A stretch of 64,000 nucleotides of DNA. Origin: Planctomycetaceae bacterium (GTDB lineage: Bacteria; Planctomycetota; Planctomycetia; Pirellulales; UBA1268). This document shows positions 1-9,963 of the stretch, in pieces. How positions within the stretch are numbered: the first letter of the stretch is position 1; each line of letters opens with the position of its first letter. The position numbers and the translations under genes were made by a program. The DNA is taken from assembly GCA_005789975.1 (NCBI GenBank), contig SXWC01000132.1, positions 1 to 64,000 on the forward strand. Reading direction: 5' to 3'. A model generated the notes under the pieces. It saw only the letters and a program-made list of their open reading frames with translations, was not told the origin of the DNA and made no database searches.

Positions 1-1119
<1,119 letters not shown>

Positions 1120-1125
1120 ACCACG

Positions 1126-1150
1126 CCGGCGTCGCACGATGCGACGCCGG
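1126..1150 (+). terminator. Strong hairpin after aspS
   Basis: Perfect 11-bp stem (CCGGCGTCGCA, loop CGA, then its complement) 7 bases after the aspS stop. No T-tract follows, so it is either an atypical terminator or an mRNA 3' stabiliser. Confidence 0.5.
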
Positions 1151-1228
1151 AGGCCGAGGCAAACCCAGGCTTTGTCTCCGGCCGACCGAGCAGACGAGGC
1201 CAGGGATGGCTCGGTTGCGGTCAAGATC

Positions 1229-1302
1229 GGGCGACTAGCTCAATTGGTCAGAGCACCTCGTTTACACCGAGGGGGTTGGGGGTTCGAGTCCCTCGTCGCC
1301 CA
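1229..1302 (+). tRNA. tRNA-Val (anticodon TAC)
   Basis: A cloverleaf can be drawn. The acceptor stem GGGCGAC pairs with GTCGCCC, there is a D arm, the anticodon stem CCTCG/CGAGG encloses the loop TTTACAC (anticodon TAC), and the T arm contains GGTTCGAGTCC. The discriminator base is A. CCA is not encoded. Confidence 0.95.
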
Positions 1303-1450
1303 CTCACCTGTTTTGGCGTCGGTTCCGGCGCCCGTTGCCCTGTTCACCTCATTCCCGTGGGGCCGGGCACGGGCTATGCTGCCGTTCGCAATGGGGCGAT
1401 GTCCCGGCGACCAGAACGTTGGTGGCCGTTCCGCGAAAAAGGGTTCGTGC

Positions 1451-1756
1451 ATGCCGCAGTTTCAGATCGAGGGCGAGTCTGAACTCTTCGAGACCGCCGA
1501 CGACATCGACGTGAACGGCGAGATCAGTTGCCACTCGTTCGTCACGGCCGAGAAGGGGGAGGGCAATGTGGTCCTGCTCACCCCCGTTGAATTGAAAGAC
1601 CTGCCCGGCTTCGAAGGGCTCCTGTTTCAGGTCGACGTCGATGAAGCGGAGGACGTCGTGATTCTCCGGCAGGTCCAGATGTTCTTCTGGCCATGGGAGG
1701 ACGATGAGGAGTTCGACGACGCGGACGCCCCGGCCGGCGACCCCGAACTTGCCTGA
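1451..1756 (+). CDS. Small acidic hypothetical protein
   Basis: This 101-residue protein matches no family I recognise. The start is placed at the ATG at 1451 because the open frame upstream runs through the tRNA-Val gene. The N-terminal two thirds look like compact beta-rich globular sequence (MPQFQIEGESELFETADDID). The C-terminus is very acidic (WPWEDDEEFDDADAPAGD) and probably disordered. No signal peptide or membrane segment is visible. It stands alone between the tRNA and the amidohydrolase genes. Confidence 0.7.
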   Translation: MPQFQIEGESELFETADDIDVNGEISCHSFVTAEKGEGNVVLLTPVELKDLPGFEGLLFQVDVDEAEDVVILRQVQMFFWPWEDDEEFDDADAPAGDPELA

Positions 1757-1874
1757 GCACGCGGTTCGTCCGCGGCAGGACGATCTTGTGTTGCTGGCTG
1801 TCCGCGGAGAGAGTCGTCGATGACTCCGTCCACCGGTTCGACCGGCCGCGGAGGCCGATGGTAGACTACGCCGC

Positions 1875-3200
1875 ATGCATGCACACACGGCACACACGCT
1901 GGCGGTCGCCGCCATTCTGGGCCTGTTCGCCACCGCCACGCCCGCCCGGGATCGGCCGCTCGCCTTCGTCGGCGCCGAGGTGCTGCCGATCTCGGGGCCG
2001 CCGATCCCCGGGGGCGTCGTCGTCGTGGCGGAGGGGAAGATCATCGGCGTGGGGCCGGCCGCGTCCACGGCGATCCCCGCCGACGCCGAGCGGTTCGACT
2101 GCGCCGGCAAGGTGATCATGCCCGGTCTCATCGATACCCACAGCCACGTCGGGGGCGGCTGGGGTGGTGACTCGAGCGGGCCGATCCAACCCGACGTGCG
2201 CATCCTCGACTCGATCAACGTCCGTGATGCGGGATTCCGCAAGGCCCGCGCCGGCGGCCTGACCACCCTCAACATCATGCCCGGTTCGGGCCACCTGCTC
2301 GGCGGGCAGACGATCTACGCCAAGCTGCGGAAGGCTTCGACGATCGACGACTTCTACATCAAGGACGCTGCGGGCCGGCCGGCCGGGGGCGTGAAGATGG
2401 CCAACGGCACGAACCCCCAGCGGGAGCCCCCCTTCCCCGGCACGCGGGCCAAGTCGGCGGCCATCGTCCGCCAGAAGTTCCTCAAGGCCCAGGACTACCG
2501 CCGGAAGGTCGCCGAGGCGAAGGACGACCCCGCCAAACTGCCCGACCGCGACCTGGAAATGGAGGGCTTGATCGACGTGCTCGACGGTCGCGTCGTGGTG
2601 CACCATCACGCTCATCGCGCCGACGACCTGATGACGGTGCTGCGACTGCGGGACGAGTTCGGCTTCAAGGTGGTGCTCCATCACGCCAGCGAGGCCTGGA
2701 AGATCGCCGACCAGCTGGCGAAGTCGGGAGCGGCCTGCTCGGTGCTCGTCGTTGACAGCCCGGGAGGCAAGCTCGAGGTGATGGACTTCTCCCTCGCGAC
2801 CGGGGCGATCCTCGAGAAGGCGGGCGTGCCGTGCGCCATCCACACCGACGACCCCGTCACCGATTCCCGACTCTTCCTCCGGACGGCGGCGCTGGCCGTG
2901 CGGGCGGGCATGTCGCCACCGAAGGCGCTCGAGGCCCTGACGCTCGCCGGCGCGAAGATGCTCGAACTCGACGGTCGAATCGGCTCGCTCGACGTCGGGA
3001 AGGATGCCGATCTGATCGTGCTTTCGGGCGATCCCCTGAGCGTGAAGACCAAGGTGCTCCAGACCTGGATCGAGGGGGAGAAGGTGTTCGACCGTGACGA
3101 CCCCGACGATCGGCTCTTCGCCGTGGGCGGCTACGGCGCCAGCCGCGACCAGAAGGCCCACGCCTGCTGCACCGACGAGCGGCTTTCCGAGACGAAATGA
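1875..3200 (+). CDS. Secreted amidohydrolase (imidazolonepropionase-like), metal site intact
   Basis: 441 residues beginning with a signal peptide (hydrophobic residues 8-20, cleavage near TPA). It is a TIM-barrel amidohydrolase of the imidazolonepropionase/DUF-type secreted subgroup. Metal and catalytic ligands are visible: HSH at about 89-91 within GLIDTHSHVGGG, the His cluster VVHHHAHRADD near 242-251, VVLHHASEAW near 267-275, and CAIHTDDP near 320-327. The C-terminal segment KDADLIVLSGDPL is the usual composite-domain strand of the superfamily. The substrate is unknown. The stop overlaps the start of the next gene by 4 bp (ATGA), so the two are translationally coupled. Confidence 0.9.
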   Translation: MHAHTAHTLAVAAILGLFATATPARDRPLAFVGAEVLPISGPPIPGGVVVVAEGKIIGVGPAASTAIPADAERFDCAGKVIMPGLIDTHSHVGGGWGGDSSGPIQPDVRILDSINVRDAGFRKARAGGLTTLNIMPGSGHLLGGQTIYAKLRKASTIDDFYIKDAAGRPAGGVKMANGTNPQREPPFPGTRAKSAAIVRQKFLKAQDYRRKVAEAKDDPAKLPDRDLEMEGLIDVLDGRVVVHHHAHRADDLMTVLRLRDEFGFKVVLHHASEAWKIADQLAKSGAACSVLVVDSPGGKLEVMDFSLATGAILEKAGVPCAIHTDDPVTDSRLFLRTAALAVRAGMSPPKALEALTLAGAKMLELDGRIGSLDVGKDADLIVLSGDPLSVKTKVLQTWIEGEKVFDRDDPDDRLFAVGGYGASRDQKAHACCTDERLSETK

Positions 3201-4429
3201 TGCCCTTCAACGCACTGCCGATGTTCCCCGTCGTCGCCGTTCTGGCGGTCCTCGCGTCGGCGGCCGCCGCCGACCTCCCGGTCGCGATCTTCGGCGACAC
3301 CGTCCATACGATGGCCGGGCCGCCGATCGAGAAGGGCGTCGTCCTGATCGACGGGGGCAAGGTGACCCTCGTGGGATCGGCGGTCGATATCCCCGTCCCG
3401 CCGAACGCGCGGGTGGTGAGGGGCAAGGTGGTCACGCCCGGCCTCATCGACGCGCACACCGTGGTCGGGCTCACCGGATACCTCAACCACGATCACGATC
3501 AGGACCAACTCGACAAGAGCGAGCCGATCCAGCCCGAACTTCGGGCCATCGATTCCTACAATCCGCGGGAACGGCTGGTCGAGTGGGTCCGTGGATTCGG
3601 CGTGACCACGATCCACACCGGCCACGCCCCCGGCGCACTCGTGTCGGGCCAGACGATGGTCGTGAAGACCGTCGGTGAGACGGTCGAGGAGGCCACGGTC
3701 AAGCCCGTGGCGATGGTCGCCGTGACGCTCGGTGAAGCCGCCGGCGGCGACAAGGGCTCGCCGGGCACGCGGAGCAAGGCGGTGGCGATGCTCCGGGCCG
3801 AACTGGTGAAGTCGCAGGAATACCTCCGCAAGCAGGACGCCGCCGACGCCGAGAAGCATCCCGATCGCGACCTCCGCCGTGAGATTTTCGCCGACGTCCT
3901 TCGCGGCAGGCTCCCCCTCCTCGTGACGGTCAATCGGGCCACCGACATCGACGCCGCCCTGCGGATCGCGGCGGAGTTCGGGATCAGGGTCGTCCTCGAT
4001 TCGGCGGCCGAGGCCTATCTCGCGGCCGACCGCATCAAGGCCGCGGGGGTGCCGGTGATCCTGCATCCTTCGATGCGACGCAGCGGCATGGGCGAGACGG
4101 AGAATCTGAGCTTCGAGACCGCCGCCACGCTCCGCTCCAAGGGCATTCCCGTCGCCCTGCAGAGCGGACTCGAGGGCTACGTGCCCAAGACCCGCGTGGC
4201 CCTCTTCGAGGCGGCGATCGCCGCGGCCAACGGCCTCACCACCGAGCAGGCCCTGGCGACGATCACCAGCGACGCCGCGACCATCCTCGGCGTCGCCGAT
4301 CGTGTCGGTTCGCTTCGTCCCGGCCTCGACGGCGACGTGGCGATCTTCGACGGCGATCCCTTCGAATACACGACGCACTGTACCGCCGTCGTCATCGATG
4401 GCCGCGTCGTGACCGAAGAGGCCCGGTAG
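3197..4429 (+). CDS. Secreted amidohydrolase-fold protein without metal ligands
   Basis: 410 residues with a signal peptide (PVVAVLAVLASAAAA) and end-to-end similarity to the preceding protein. Every expected metal ligand is replaced. The HxH is HTV (GLIDAHTVVGL), the His cluster becomes LLVTVNRATD, the next His strand becomes VVLDSAAEAY, and HTDDP becomes ALQSGLEG. Folding residues such as GDVAIFDGDPFE are kept. It is therefore best read as a non-catalytic partner or pseudo-enzyme that may form a heteromer with the coupled active paralogue. Confidence is high for the fold and moderate for inactivity. Confidence 0.88.
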   Translation: MMPFNALPMFPVVAVLAVLASAAAADLPVAIFGDTVHTMAGPPIEKGVVLIDGGKVTLVGSAVDIPVPPNARVVRGKVVTPGLIDAHTVVGLTGYLNHDHDQDQLDKSEPIQPELRAIDSYNPRERLVEWVRGFGVTTIHTGHAPGALVSGQTMVVKTVGETVEEATVKPVAMVAVTLGEAAGGDKGSPGTRSKAVAMLRAELVKSQEYLRKQDAADAEKHPDRDLRREIFADVLRGRLPLLVTVNRATDIDAALRIAAEFGIRVVLDSAAEAYLAADRIKAAGVPVILHPSMRRSGMGETENLSFETAATLRSKGIPVALQSGLEGYVPKTRVALFEAAIAAANGLTTEQALATITSDAATILGVADRVGSLRPGLDGDVAIFDGDPFEYTTHCTAVVIDGRVVTEEAR

Positions 4430-4468
4430 CGTTTTGGCCGCCTCGGCTGCGTGCGTTCCTTTCGATCG

Positions 4469-5542
4469 ATGCCTGTTCCAGCACACACCTGGCTGATCTA
4501 CGGCGCCAACGGCTACACCGGCCGCCTCGTGGTCAGCCGCGCGATGGAGCGAGGCCTCGCTCCGATCCTCGCCGGACGCAACCCCGCGGCGATCGAGTCG
4601 GCCGCCGCGAATCACGGCCTGCCCGCCCGGGTTTGCGACCTCGCCGACCCGGCCGGGCTTCGCGCCGCGCTCGCCGGCGTCGCCGTGGTGGCCCACTGCG
4701 CCGGGCCATTTTCCGCCACGAGCCGGCCGCTGATCGACGCCTGTCTGGCCACGGGCACGCACTATCTCGACATCACGGGTGAAATCGACGTCTTCGAAGC
4801 GGCCCACGCCCGCGACGCGGAGGCGCGAAGCGCCGGCATCGTGATCTGCCCCGGAGTGGGGTTCGACGTCATCCCCACCGACTGCCTGGCCGCGACGCTC
4901 CACGAAGCCCTTCCCACGGCGGTCCAGATCGCGCTCGGCTTCGACACGGGGAGCGGGCTTTCGGCGGGCACGGCGAAGACCTCGGTCGAGTCGCTGAAGA
5001 TCGGCGGCCAGATCCGCAGGCACGGTCGCCTGGTCCGCGTTCCCCTGGGCAGCAAACGACGCGTGATCGACTTCGGCCGTGGCAGGAAACATGCGGTCGC
5101 GATTCCGTGGGGCGACCTCGCCACCGCCGGGTTCTCGACGGGGATTCCCGACATCGAGGTCTACGTCCCGATGCCGCGGGCCGTCGCCCTGGCCCTGCGG
5201 CTCGCCGAACCATTCCGTCCGCTGCTCGGCACCGCCGCAGCACAGCGTTGGCTGAAAGACCTGATCGAGCGGCGGGTGACCGGGCCGTCTGCCCCGGCCC
5301 GAGCCGCGGCGCCCACGTGGGTCTGGGGCGAGGCCCATGACCCGGACGGACACACCGCCGTGGCCCGCGTGCGCACGGCCAACGCCTACGACGTGACCGC
5401 GGCGGGGGTCGTGCTCGCCGTCGAACACCTGCTTTCCCGCGAGGGTCGCGGGGGATTCTTCACACCGTCGCAACTGCTCGGACCACGATGCATCGAGCAT
5501 CTGCCGGGCAGCAGCCGGATTGAAGTCGAGAGGAGCGGGTGA
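4469..5542 (+). CDS. Saccharopine dehydrogenase / trans-enoyl-reductase-like NAD(P)-binding protein
   Basis: 357 residues. The N-terminal Rossmann nucleotide-binding motif IYGANGYTGRLV lies at about 10-21, typical of the saccharopine dehydrogenase superfamily branch that includes mycobacterial trans-acting enoyl reductases. The conserved segments HCAGPFSATSRPLIDACLATG and VGFDVIPTDC also fit that branch. The ATG at 4469 is chosen over the in-frame GTG at 4451 because it puts the glycine motif at the usual distance. TGA at 5540-5542 shares a base with the ATG of the sulfotransferase downstream, so the two form an operon. The substrate is not inferable. Confidence 0.85.
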   Translation: MPVPAHTWLIYGANGYTGRLVVSRAMERGLAPILAGRNPAAIESAAANHGLPARVCDLADPAGLRAALAGVAVVAHCAGPFSATSRPLIDACLATGTHYLDITGEIDVFEAAHARDAEARSAGIVICPGVGFDVIPTDCLAATLHEALPTAVQIALGFDTGSGLSAGTAKTSVESLKIGGQIRRHGRLVRVPLGSKRRVIDFGRGRKHAVAIPWGDLATAGFSTGIPDIEVYVPMPRAVALALRLAEPFRPLLGTAAAQRWLKDLIERRVTGPSAPARAAAPTWVWGEAHDPDGHTAVARVRTANAYDVTAAGVVLAVEHLLSREGRGGFFTPSQLLGPRCIEHLPGSSRIEVERSG

Positions 5543-6651
5543 TGGGGGGACGACGCTTCACCCTCCCGATGTGGACGGGCGTGCGATTCCTGCCGTGGCT
5601 GCGGGTGCTCGCCAGGCACCGCTTTCGCGTGTCCCCCGCGCGAATCCCGCGAGCCTTGGGGATCACCGCGGCCAGTCTCGGAAACGAGTTCCTCGCCGCC
5701 ATCCAAGGGGCGATCTGGGGACGCGGCCTGAAGGCGGCCCGGCTCGAGGCCGATCCGATCGTGATCCTCGGCCACTGGCGGAGCGGCACCACGCTGCTCC
5801 ACGAGCTGCTCGCGCGTGACCCACGGCTCGTCGCCCCCAACACCCTGCAGTGCGCGGTGCCGAGCCACTTCGTCCTCTCCGAGGAGTTTGCCCGTGACCG
5901 GCTCGGTTGGCTCCTCCCCGAGCGCCGGCCGATGGACGCGATGCGACTCGGCTTCGACCGCCCGCAGGAGGACGAACTCGCGCTGTGCAATCTCGGCATG
6001 CCGAGCCCATGGTGGACCGTCGCCTTCCCCAACGACCCTTCCCCCGATCCGCTCTACGAGGAACTCGACGGCCTGACCCAACCCCAACGCGATCGCTGGC
6101 TGAAGACGTGGACGGGATTCCTGCGGGCGGTCCAGTTCGAGCATCACGGCCGGCTGGTGCTCAAGAATCCGCTGCACACCTACCGGGTGCCGGTGATCCG
6201 CAGCGTGTTCCCGGAGGCCGACTTCATCCACATCGTCCGCGACCCGGCCGAAATGGTCCCTTCGTGCCTGCACTTCTGGCAGCGGATCGCCGAATCGCAC
6301 GGTCTTCAGCGGCCGACGGCGGCCGGGCTCGAAGACCGGGTCTTCGCGTCGATCCTCCGCATGGACCGCCGGCTGCACGCCACCTGGGAGACGATTCCCC
6401 CGCGTCATCGGCACCGCGCGCGGTACGAGGATCTGGTCGCCGATCCGATCGGGGTGCTGCGGAGCATCTACGACCACTTCGGCTGGCCGGCCGCCGACGC
6501 CGCGGAGCCCCACTGGCGGCGGCACCTCGCCGAAGAGAGCGGCTACCGCCGCAACGAACTCTTCACCCCCGGGCGACTTCGCCGGCGGATCGCCGCCGAC
6601 CTCGCCGAGGTGCTCACGCGGTATGACTACCCGCCCCCGCCTCCTCCCTGA
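5542..6651 (+). CDS. Sulfotransferase family protein
   Basis: 369 residues. The PAPS 5'-phosphosulfate loop is ILGHWRSGTTLLHELLARDP (about 75-94) and the 3'-phosphate motif is IVRDPAEMVPSCLHF near 232-246, together with KNPLHTYRVP. These identify a PAPS-dependent sulfotransferase of the Sulfotransfer_3 type. There is no signal peptide, but the N-terminus is basic and partly hydrophobic. Its 3' end overlaps the convergent epimerase gene by 38 bp. The coupled reductase upstream suggests a small modification operon for a sulfated lipid or glycan; the acceptor is unknown. Confidence 0.9.
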   Translation: MGGRRFTLPMWTGVRFLPWLRVLARHRFRVSPARIPRALGITAASLGNEFLAAIQGAIWGRGLKAARLEADPIVILGHWRSGTTLLHELLARDPRLVAPNTLQCAVPSHFVLSEEFARDRLGWLLPERRPMDAMRLGFDRPQEDELALCNLGMPSPWWTVAFPNDPSPDPLYEELDGLTQPQRDRWLKTWTGFLRAVQFEHHGRLVLKNPLHTYRVPVIRSVFPEADFIHIVRDPAEMVPSCLHFWQRIAESHGLQRPTAAGLEDRVFASILRMDRRLHATWETIPPRHRHRARYEDLVADPIGVLRSIYDHFGWPAADAAEPHWRRHLAEESGYRRNELFTPGRLRRRIAADLAEVLTRYDYPPPPPP

Positions 6652-7609
6652 TGAGCAGTTCGCGGAACGATTCCACGCTCGAATACTCGAACTCGAATCC
6701 GAGTTCCCGCCGGAGTCGCTCCGAACTCATCACCCACGGATATCGCGAATAACTCACGAGCCCCGGGGGCGTGGTGAACCAGGGCAGCCGCAGAGTCCAC
6801 CAGACGCGGCCCATGCCCGCGAGGAGGAAGAGTGGCATCGGCACGGCCGCCACTCCGAGCAGGTCCGCGATCTCGCGGTGCGTGATCACGTCGGCCGGCG
6901 CGACGTTGAATGCCCCGCGGGCCGACGCCATCAGGATCGCGAGCGTGGCCCGGGCCAGATCGTCCCTGTGAACGAACTGCAGCGGGGTGTCGTTGCCGTC
7001 GGGCAGGAACATGACCGGCATGTTGAGAAAGATGTCGCTGAGAAAGTTTTTCACGCCGGCACCGCAGATGATCGTCGGCCGCGTCCAGCTCACGGCGATC
7101 TCGGGACGGGCCGTCGCGAACTCCTGCACCAGCCGTTCGACGTGCCCCTTGTGCTCCGAATAGTAGTAGTCGGGCCGCGGCCGCACCGGCGTCGACTCGT
7201 CGCACCGTGGCGGGTTGTCGGGCCATGCCCCGTAGACCGTGGCGCTGCTGGCGACGAGCACCCGCCGCACTCGGTGGGCGGCGGCCGCTTCGAGCAGCCG
7301 CCGCGTGCCATCGACATTGGCGGCCCGCATCGCCCTCATGTCGCGGCCGGGATGCACGGCGTAGGCCAGATGAATCACCGTGTCGGGCCGGAACGCGCCG
7401 ATGGCGTCGGCCATTCGCGAATCGCAGATGTCCCCCTGCCACGACTCGTCCGGCGCGTCCTCCGTGGCGACCCGGCAGTCGATCCCGAGAATGGAGGCTT
7501 GCGGCAGGCTGCGGCGAATCTCACGGACCAGCGACCGGCCGTAGAGGCCGGAGGAGCCGGTGATGGCGATCCGATCAGGGGGGGTGAATGGAGTGGCCGT
7601 CGTCGTCAT
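6614..7609 (-). CDS. NAD-dependent epimerase/dehydratase
   Basis: 331-residue extended short-chain dehydrogenase. ITGSSGLYGRSLV (about 16-28) is the Rossmann motif and VASSATVYG carries the conserved Ser/Thr. The active-site Tyr and Lys sit in YYYSEHKGHVE, followed by WTRPTIICG. The start (ATG at 7609) overlaps the stop of the flavin monooxygenase gene upstream by 4 bp, so both are on one transcript. Such enzymes oxidise, reduce or epimerise nucleotide sugars or lipid ketones. The substrate cannot be told from sequence. Confidence 0.9.
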   Translation of the reverse strand: MTTTATPFTPPDRIAITGSSGLYGRSLVREIRRSLPQASILGIDCRVATEDAPDESWQGDICDSRMADAIGAFRPDTVIHLAYAVHPGRDMRAMRAANVDGTRRLLEAAAAHRVRRVLVASSATVYGAWPDNPPRCDESTPVRPRPDYYYSEHKGHVERLVQEFATARPEIAVSWTRPTIICGAGVKNFLSDIFLNMPVMFLPDGNDTPLQFVHRDDLARATLAILMASARGAFNVAPADVITHREIADLLGVAAVPMPLFLLAGMGRVWWTLRLPWFTTPPGLVSYSRYPWVMSSERLRRELGFEFEYSSVESFRELLIREEAGAGSHTA

Positions 7610-8937
7610 TTCGACACCCGCCTGCCGTGGCGACGCTCCCGCTGCACCAGGGCGCGGTAGGCGTGGAAATCGACCTGGATCGTGTGCCGCGGGGATTTCA
7701 CGTAGCGGCGGCGGATCGCCGCGATGTCGCCGTCGATCGACCGCTGCATCGTCGCCCGATCGGGCAGCCGGCAACGGCCCTCGATCAGGTCGCCGACCCA
7801 CGCCGACTGCGCCTCGGCGAGCGGGAAGATCGCCCCCCAAGGCTGGATGAGTCCGATGAAAAACAACCCCGGCACGTCGGGATGCACCACGTGCCGGTAG
7901 AGCCTCACCTCGTTGCCCTCGGCGGCCATGAGCGACGCGTCGAGGAAGGGAAACGCGATCTTGTAGCCCGTGGCGAGGATCAGCGTGTCCACCGGCTCGC
8001 GGGTGCCATCGACGAACCGGACCCCGTCGCCGTCGAGGCGCTCGATGTCGGGCTTGATGACGACCCGTTGTTCGCGGACGAGGCTCGGCAGATCGCTCGA
8101 GATCGTCGGATGCTCCTCGAGCACCTTGTGCCCGGGCCGGGGCAGACCGTAGAGGCCGAGCGTCCCCCGGTTCATCCAGACCACCGTGCTGAAGGCCGGA
8201 CGGAAGAGCCACATCGGCGCGAATCGCCAGATGAACTCCGGACACACGGTGTCGAGGGGGATGCCGAAGAGATACTTCGGGATCACATGGGCGCCGCGGC
8301 GGGTCGAGAGGAACGTGCGGTCGGCCACCCGTGCCAGATCGCAGGCGATGTCGCAGCCCGAGTTGCCCATTCCGACGACGAGCACCCGTCGGCCCCCGAA
8401 GCCGTCGGGGGTGCGGTAGTCGTGGGCGTGGAGCACGCGGCCGGAGAAGTCGCCGGTCAGATCGGGCATCCGGGGCAGCCAGTGATGGCCGCTGGCGACG
8501 AGCACGTTGCGGACGATGCGGGTCTCGGGCTCGTCCCCCGCGGTCCGGAACGTCACGGCGAACGTGCCGTCAGCCTGCGGCACGACACGCTCCACCGTGG
8601 TGCGAAATCGGATTTGGTCGCGGAAGCCGAAGTGATCGACATAGTCCTCCAGATACCCGCAGATCTGTTCGTGCCGGGGAAAGTGCGGATAGTCCCTGGG
8701 CATCGGATGATCGGCGAACGCCGTCATGTCGCGCGAGGTGTTGATCTGCAGCGACTTGTAGATCGACGACATGCCGTTGTCGTTGTCATACCGCCAGAGG
8801 CCGCCGATGCCCGAGCCGCGTTCGAAGCAGATGAAGTCGAGGCCACGGTCGTGGAGGGCCTTCGCGGCGGCGAGCCCGGAGCCACCGGCTCCGATCACAC
8901 AGGCGTCGAGCACGTCAGGCAGCGGCGTCCGCGACAT
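7606..8937 (-). CDS. Flavin-containing monooxygenase-like protein
   Basis: 443 residues. The FAD GxGxxG is VIGAGGSGLAAAKAL (about 14-28). The class B monooxygenase fingerprint FSGRVLHAHDYRTP and a second NADPH-type motif VVGMGNSGCDIA are present. ATG 8937 is chosen because it puts the FAD motif 13 residues in; an upstream in-frame extension to 8994 has no conserved content. The enzyme probably performs an NADPH- and O2-dependent oxygenation (N-, S- or Baeyer-Villiger type). It is coupled to the epimerase downstream and lies next to lipid-type genes. Confidence 0.9.
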   Translation of the reverse strand: MSRTPLPDVLDACVIGAGGSGLAAAKALHDRGLDFICFERGSGIGGLWRYDNDNGMSSIYKSLQINTSRDMTAFADHPMPRDYPHFPRHEQICGYLEDYVDHFGFRDQIRFRTTVERVVPQADGTFAVTFRTAGDEPETRIVRNVLVASGHHWLPRMPDLTGDFSGRVLHAHDYRTPDGFGGRRVLVVGMGNSGCDIACDLARVADRTFLSTRRGAHVIPKYLFGIPLDTVCPEFIWRFAPMWLFRPAFSTVVWMNRGTLGLYGLPRPGHKVLEEHPTISSDLPSLVREQRVVIKPDIERLDGDGVRFVDGTREPVDTLILATGYKIAFPFLDASLMAAEGNEVRLYRHVVHPDVPGLFFIGLIQPWGAIFPLAEAQSAWVGDLIEGRCRLPDRATMQRSIDGDIAAIRRRYVKSPRHTIQVDFHAYRALVQRERRHGRRVSK

Positions 8938-9024
8938 GGAGGTGGCTTCCGATCTTGGGCACGGACCGTCCGTCCGAGGCGGCACGCACGACATCGTAGC
9001 GGGTTTTCGACAGCGGTCCGTCGG

Positions 9025-9912
9025 TCACGCGGATTCGGGCCCTCCGGCGGCGAGGCCACGGCGCCACGCCGCGAAATCCTCCCGGACACCCGGCCATTCG
9101 CTGAAGAAGAGGTGCCCGCCGGATTCGTAGACCTTCAACCGGGCGCCGGCGATGCCGTCGGCCAATCGCGCCGTCTCCGCGAACGGAATCACCGGATCCA
9201 ATCCGCCGCACGCGATCCAGGCGGGCACACGGACGTCGCCCAGACGGTCGCCGATGTCGATCTCGCGCACCGCGGCCAGCATCGCCGCCAGCGCCCCAGG
9301 ATCATGGTGGCGGAAGTCCGCCCGTATCCGGGCCAGCACCGCTTCCGGCACCAGCGCCGCGGCCGCCCGATCGGCCGTGCACGACCGGATGATCGCGTCT
9401 TGCAGCCCCGGCACACGGCCTCCCACCCAGAACCCGGCCCGCAGGCAGGCCTCGCCGACGGGGCCCCGGGCGAGCCACTGCAACCAGCCGATCACACCGG
9501 TGACCCGGCCGCCCGTGAACCCGGCCAGGCTCGCGACGGCAACCACCCGTCGCGGCCGGCGGATGGCCAGATTGACCGCCGCAAAGCCCCCGGTGGACCA
9601 GCCGGCCGCGATCACCCGACGTTCTCCGATGAGCCGTGAGAGCGACTCGTCGGCCAGGGCGGCGAACAGTTCGGCATCGACGTCCTTCCGGGACAACCCG
9701 GCGGGAAACGCCCCTGGGTGGTGTCCCGGCAGGCTCAGCGCGATCCACGACTCCGCTGCGGGATCGACGAAGAGTTCGGTGGCGACGACCAGCGACGTCA
9801 GAAGCCCATGGAAGAAGACCACGGGGGGCCGCTGGTCGTCGCGGAGATGGACGTCGGCCGCGACGGTGTGTCCGTCGATCGACATCAGCACGCGGTTCGG
9901 CGTCGGTTGCAT
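9025..9912 (-). CDS. Alpha/beta hydrolase
   Basis: 295 residues. The oxyanion segment VVFFHGLLTS, the nucleophile elbow AAGWSTGGFAA (Ser about 106), an acid in GGLDPVIPFAE and the C-terminal His in SGGHLFFSEW form a complete hydrolase triad. There is no signal peptide, so it is cytoplasmic. The ATG at 9912 opens directly into the beta strand preceding the hydrolase core. It lies between the monooxygenase gene and a divergent SDR gene. It could be an esterase or thioesterase serving the same pathway; the substrate is unknown. Confidence 0.87.
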   Translation of the reverse strand: MQPTPNRVLMSIDGHTVAADVHLRDDQRPPVVFFHGLLTSLVVATELFVDPAAESWIALSLPGHHPGAFPAGLSRKDVDAELFAALADESLSRLIGERRVIAAGWSTGGFAAVNLAIRRPRRVVAVASLAGFTGGRVTGVIGWLQWLARGPVGEACLRAGFWVGGRVPGLQDAIIRSCTADRAAAALVPEAVLARIRADFRHHDPGALAAMLAAVREIDIGDRLGDVRVPAWIACGGLDPVIPFAETARLADGIAGARLKVYESGGHLFFSEWPGVREDFAAWRRGLAAGGPESA

Positions 9913-9963
9913 TTCGGGTGAAAACCTCGTCAGATGCCCCCGTTCACACGCGGGACGGCGACC

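Noticed and set aside
3131..5500. Very long minus-strand open frame opposite the amidohydrolase and reductase genes
   Set aside because: It is antisense to three well-supported genes and has the Arg/Gly/Asp-rich composition of a GC-driven shadow frame.
7588..9639. 683-codon plus-strand open frame
   Set aside because: Antisense to the monooxygenase and hydrolase genes, with low-complexity His/Arg/Glu content and no motif.
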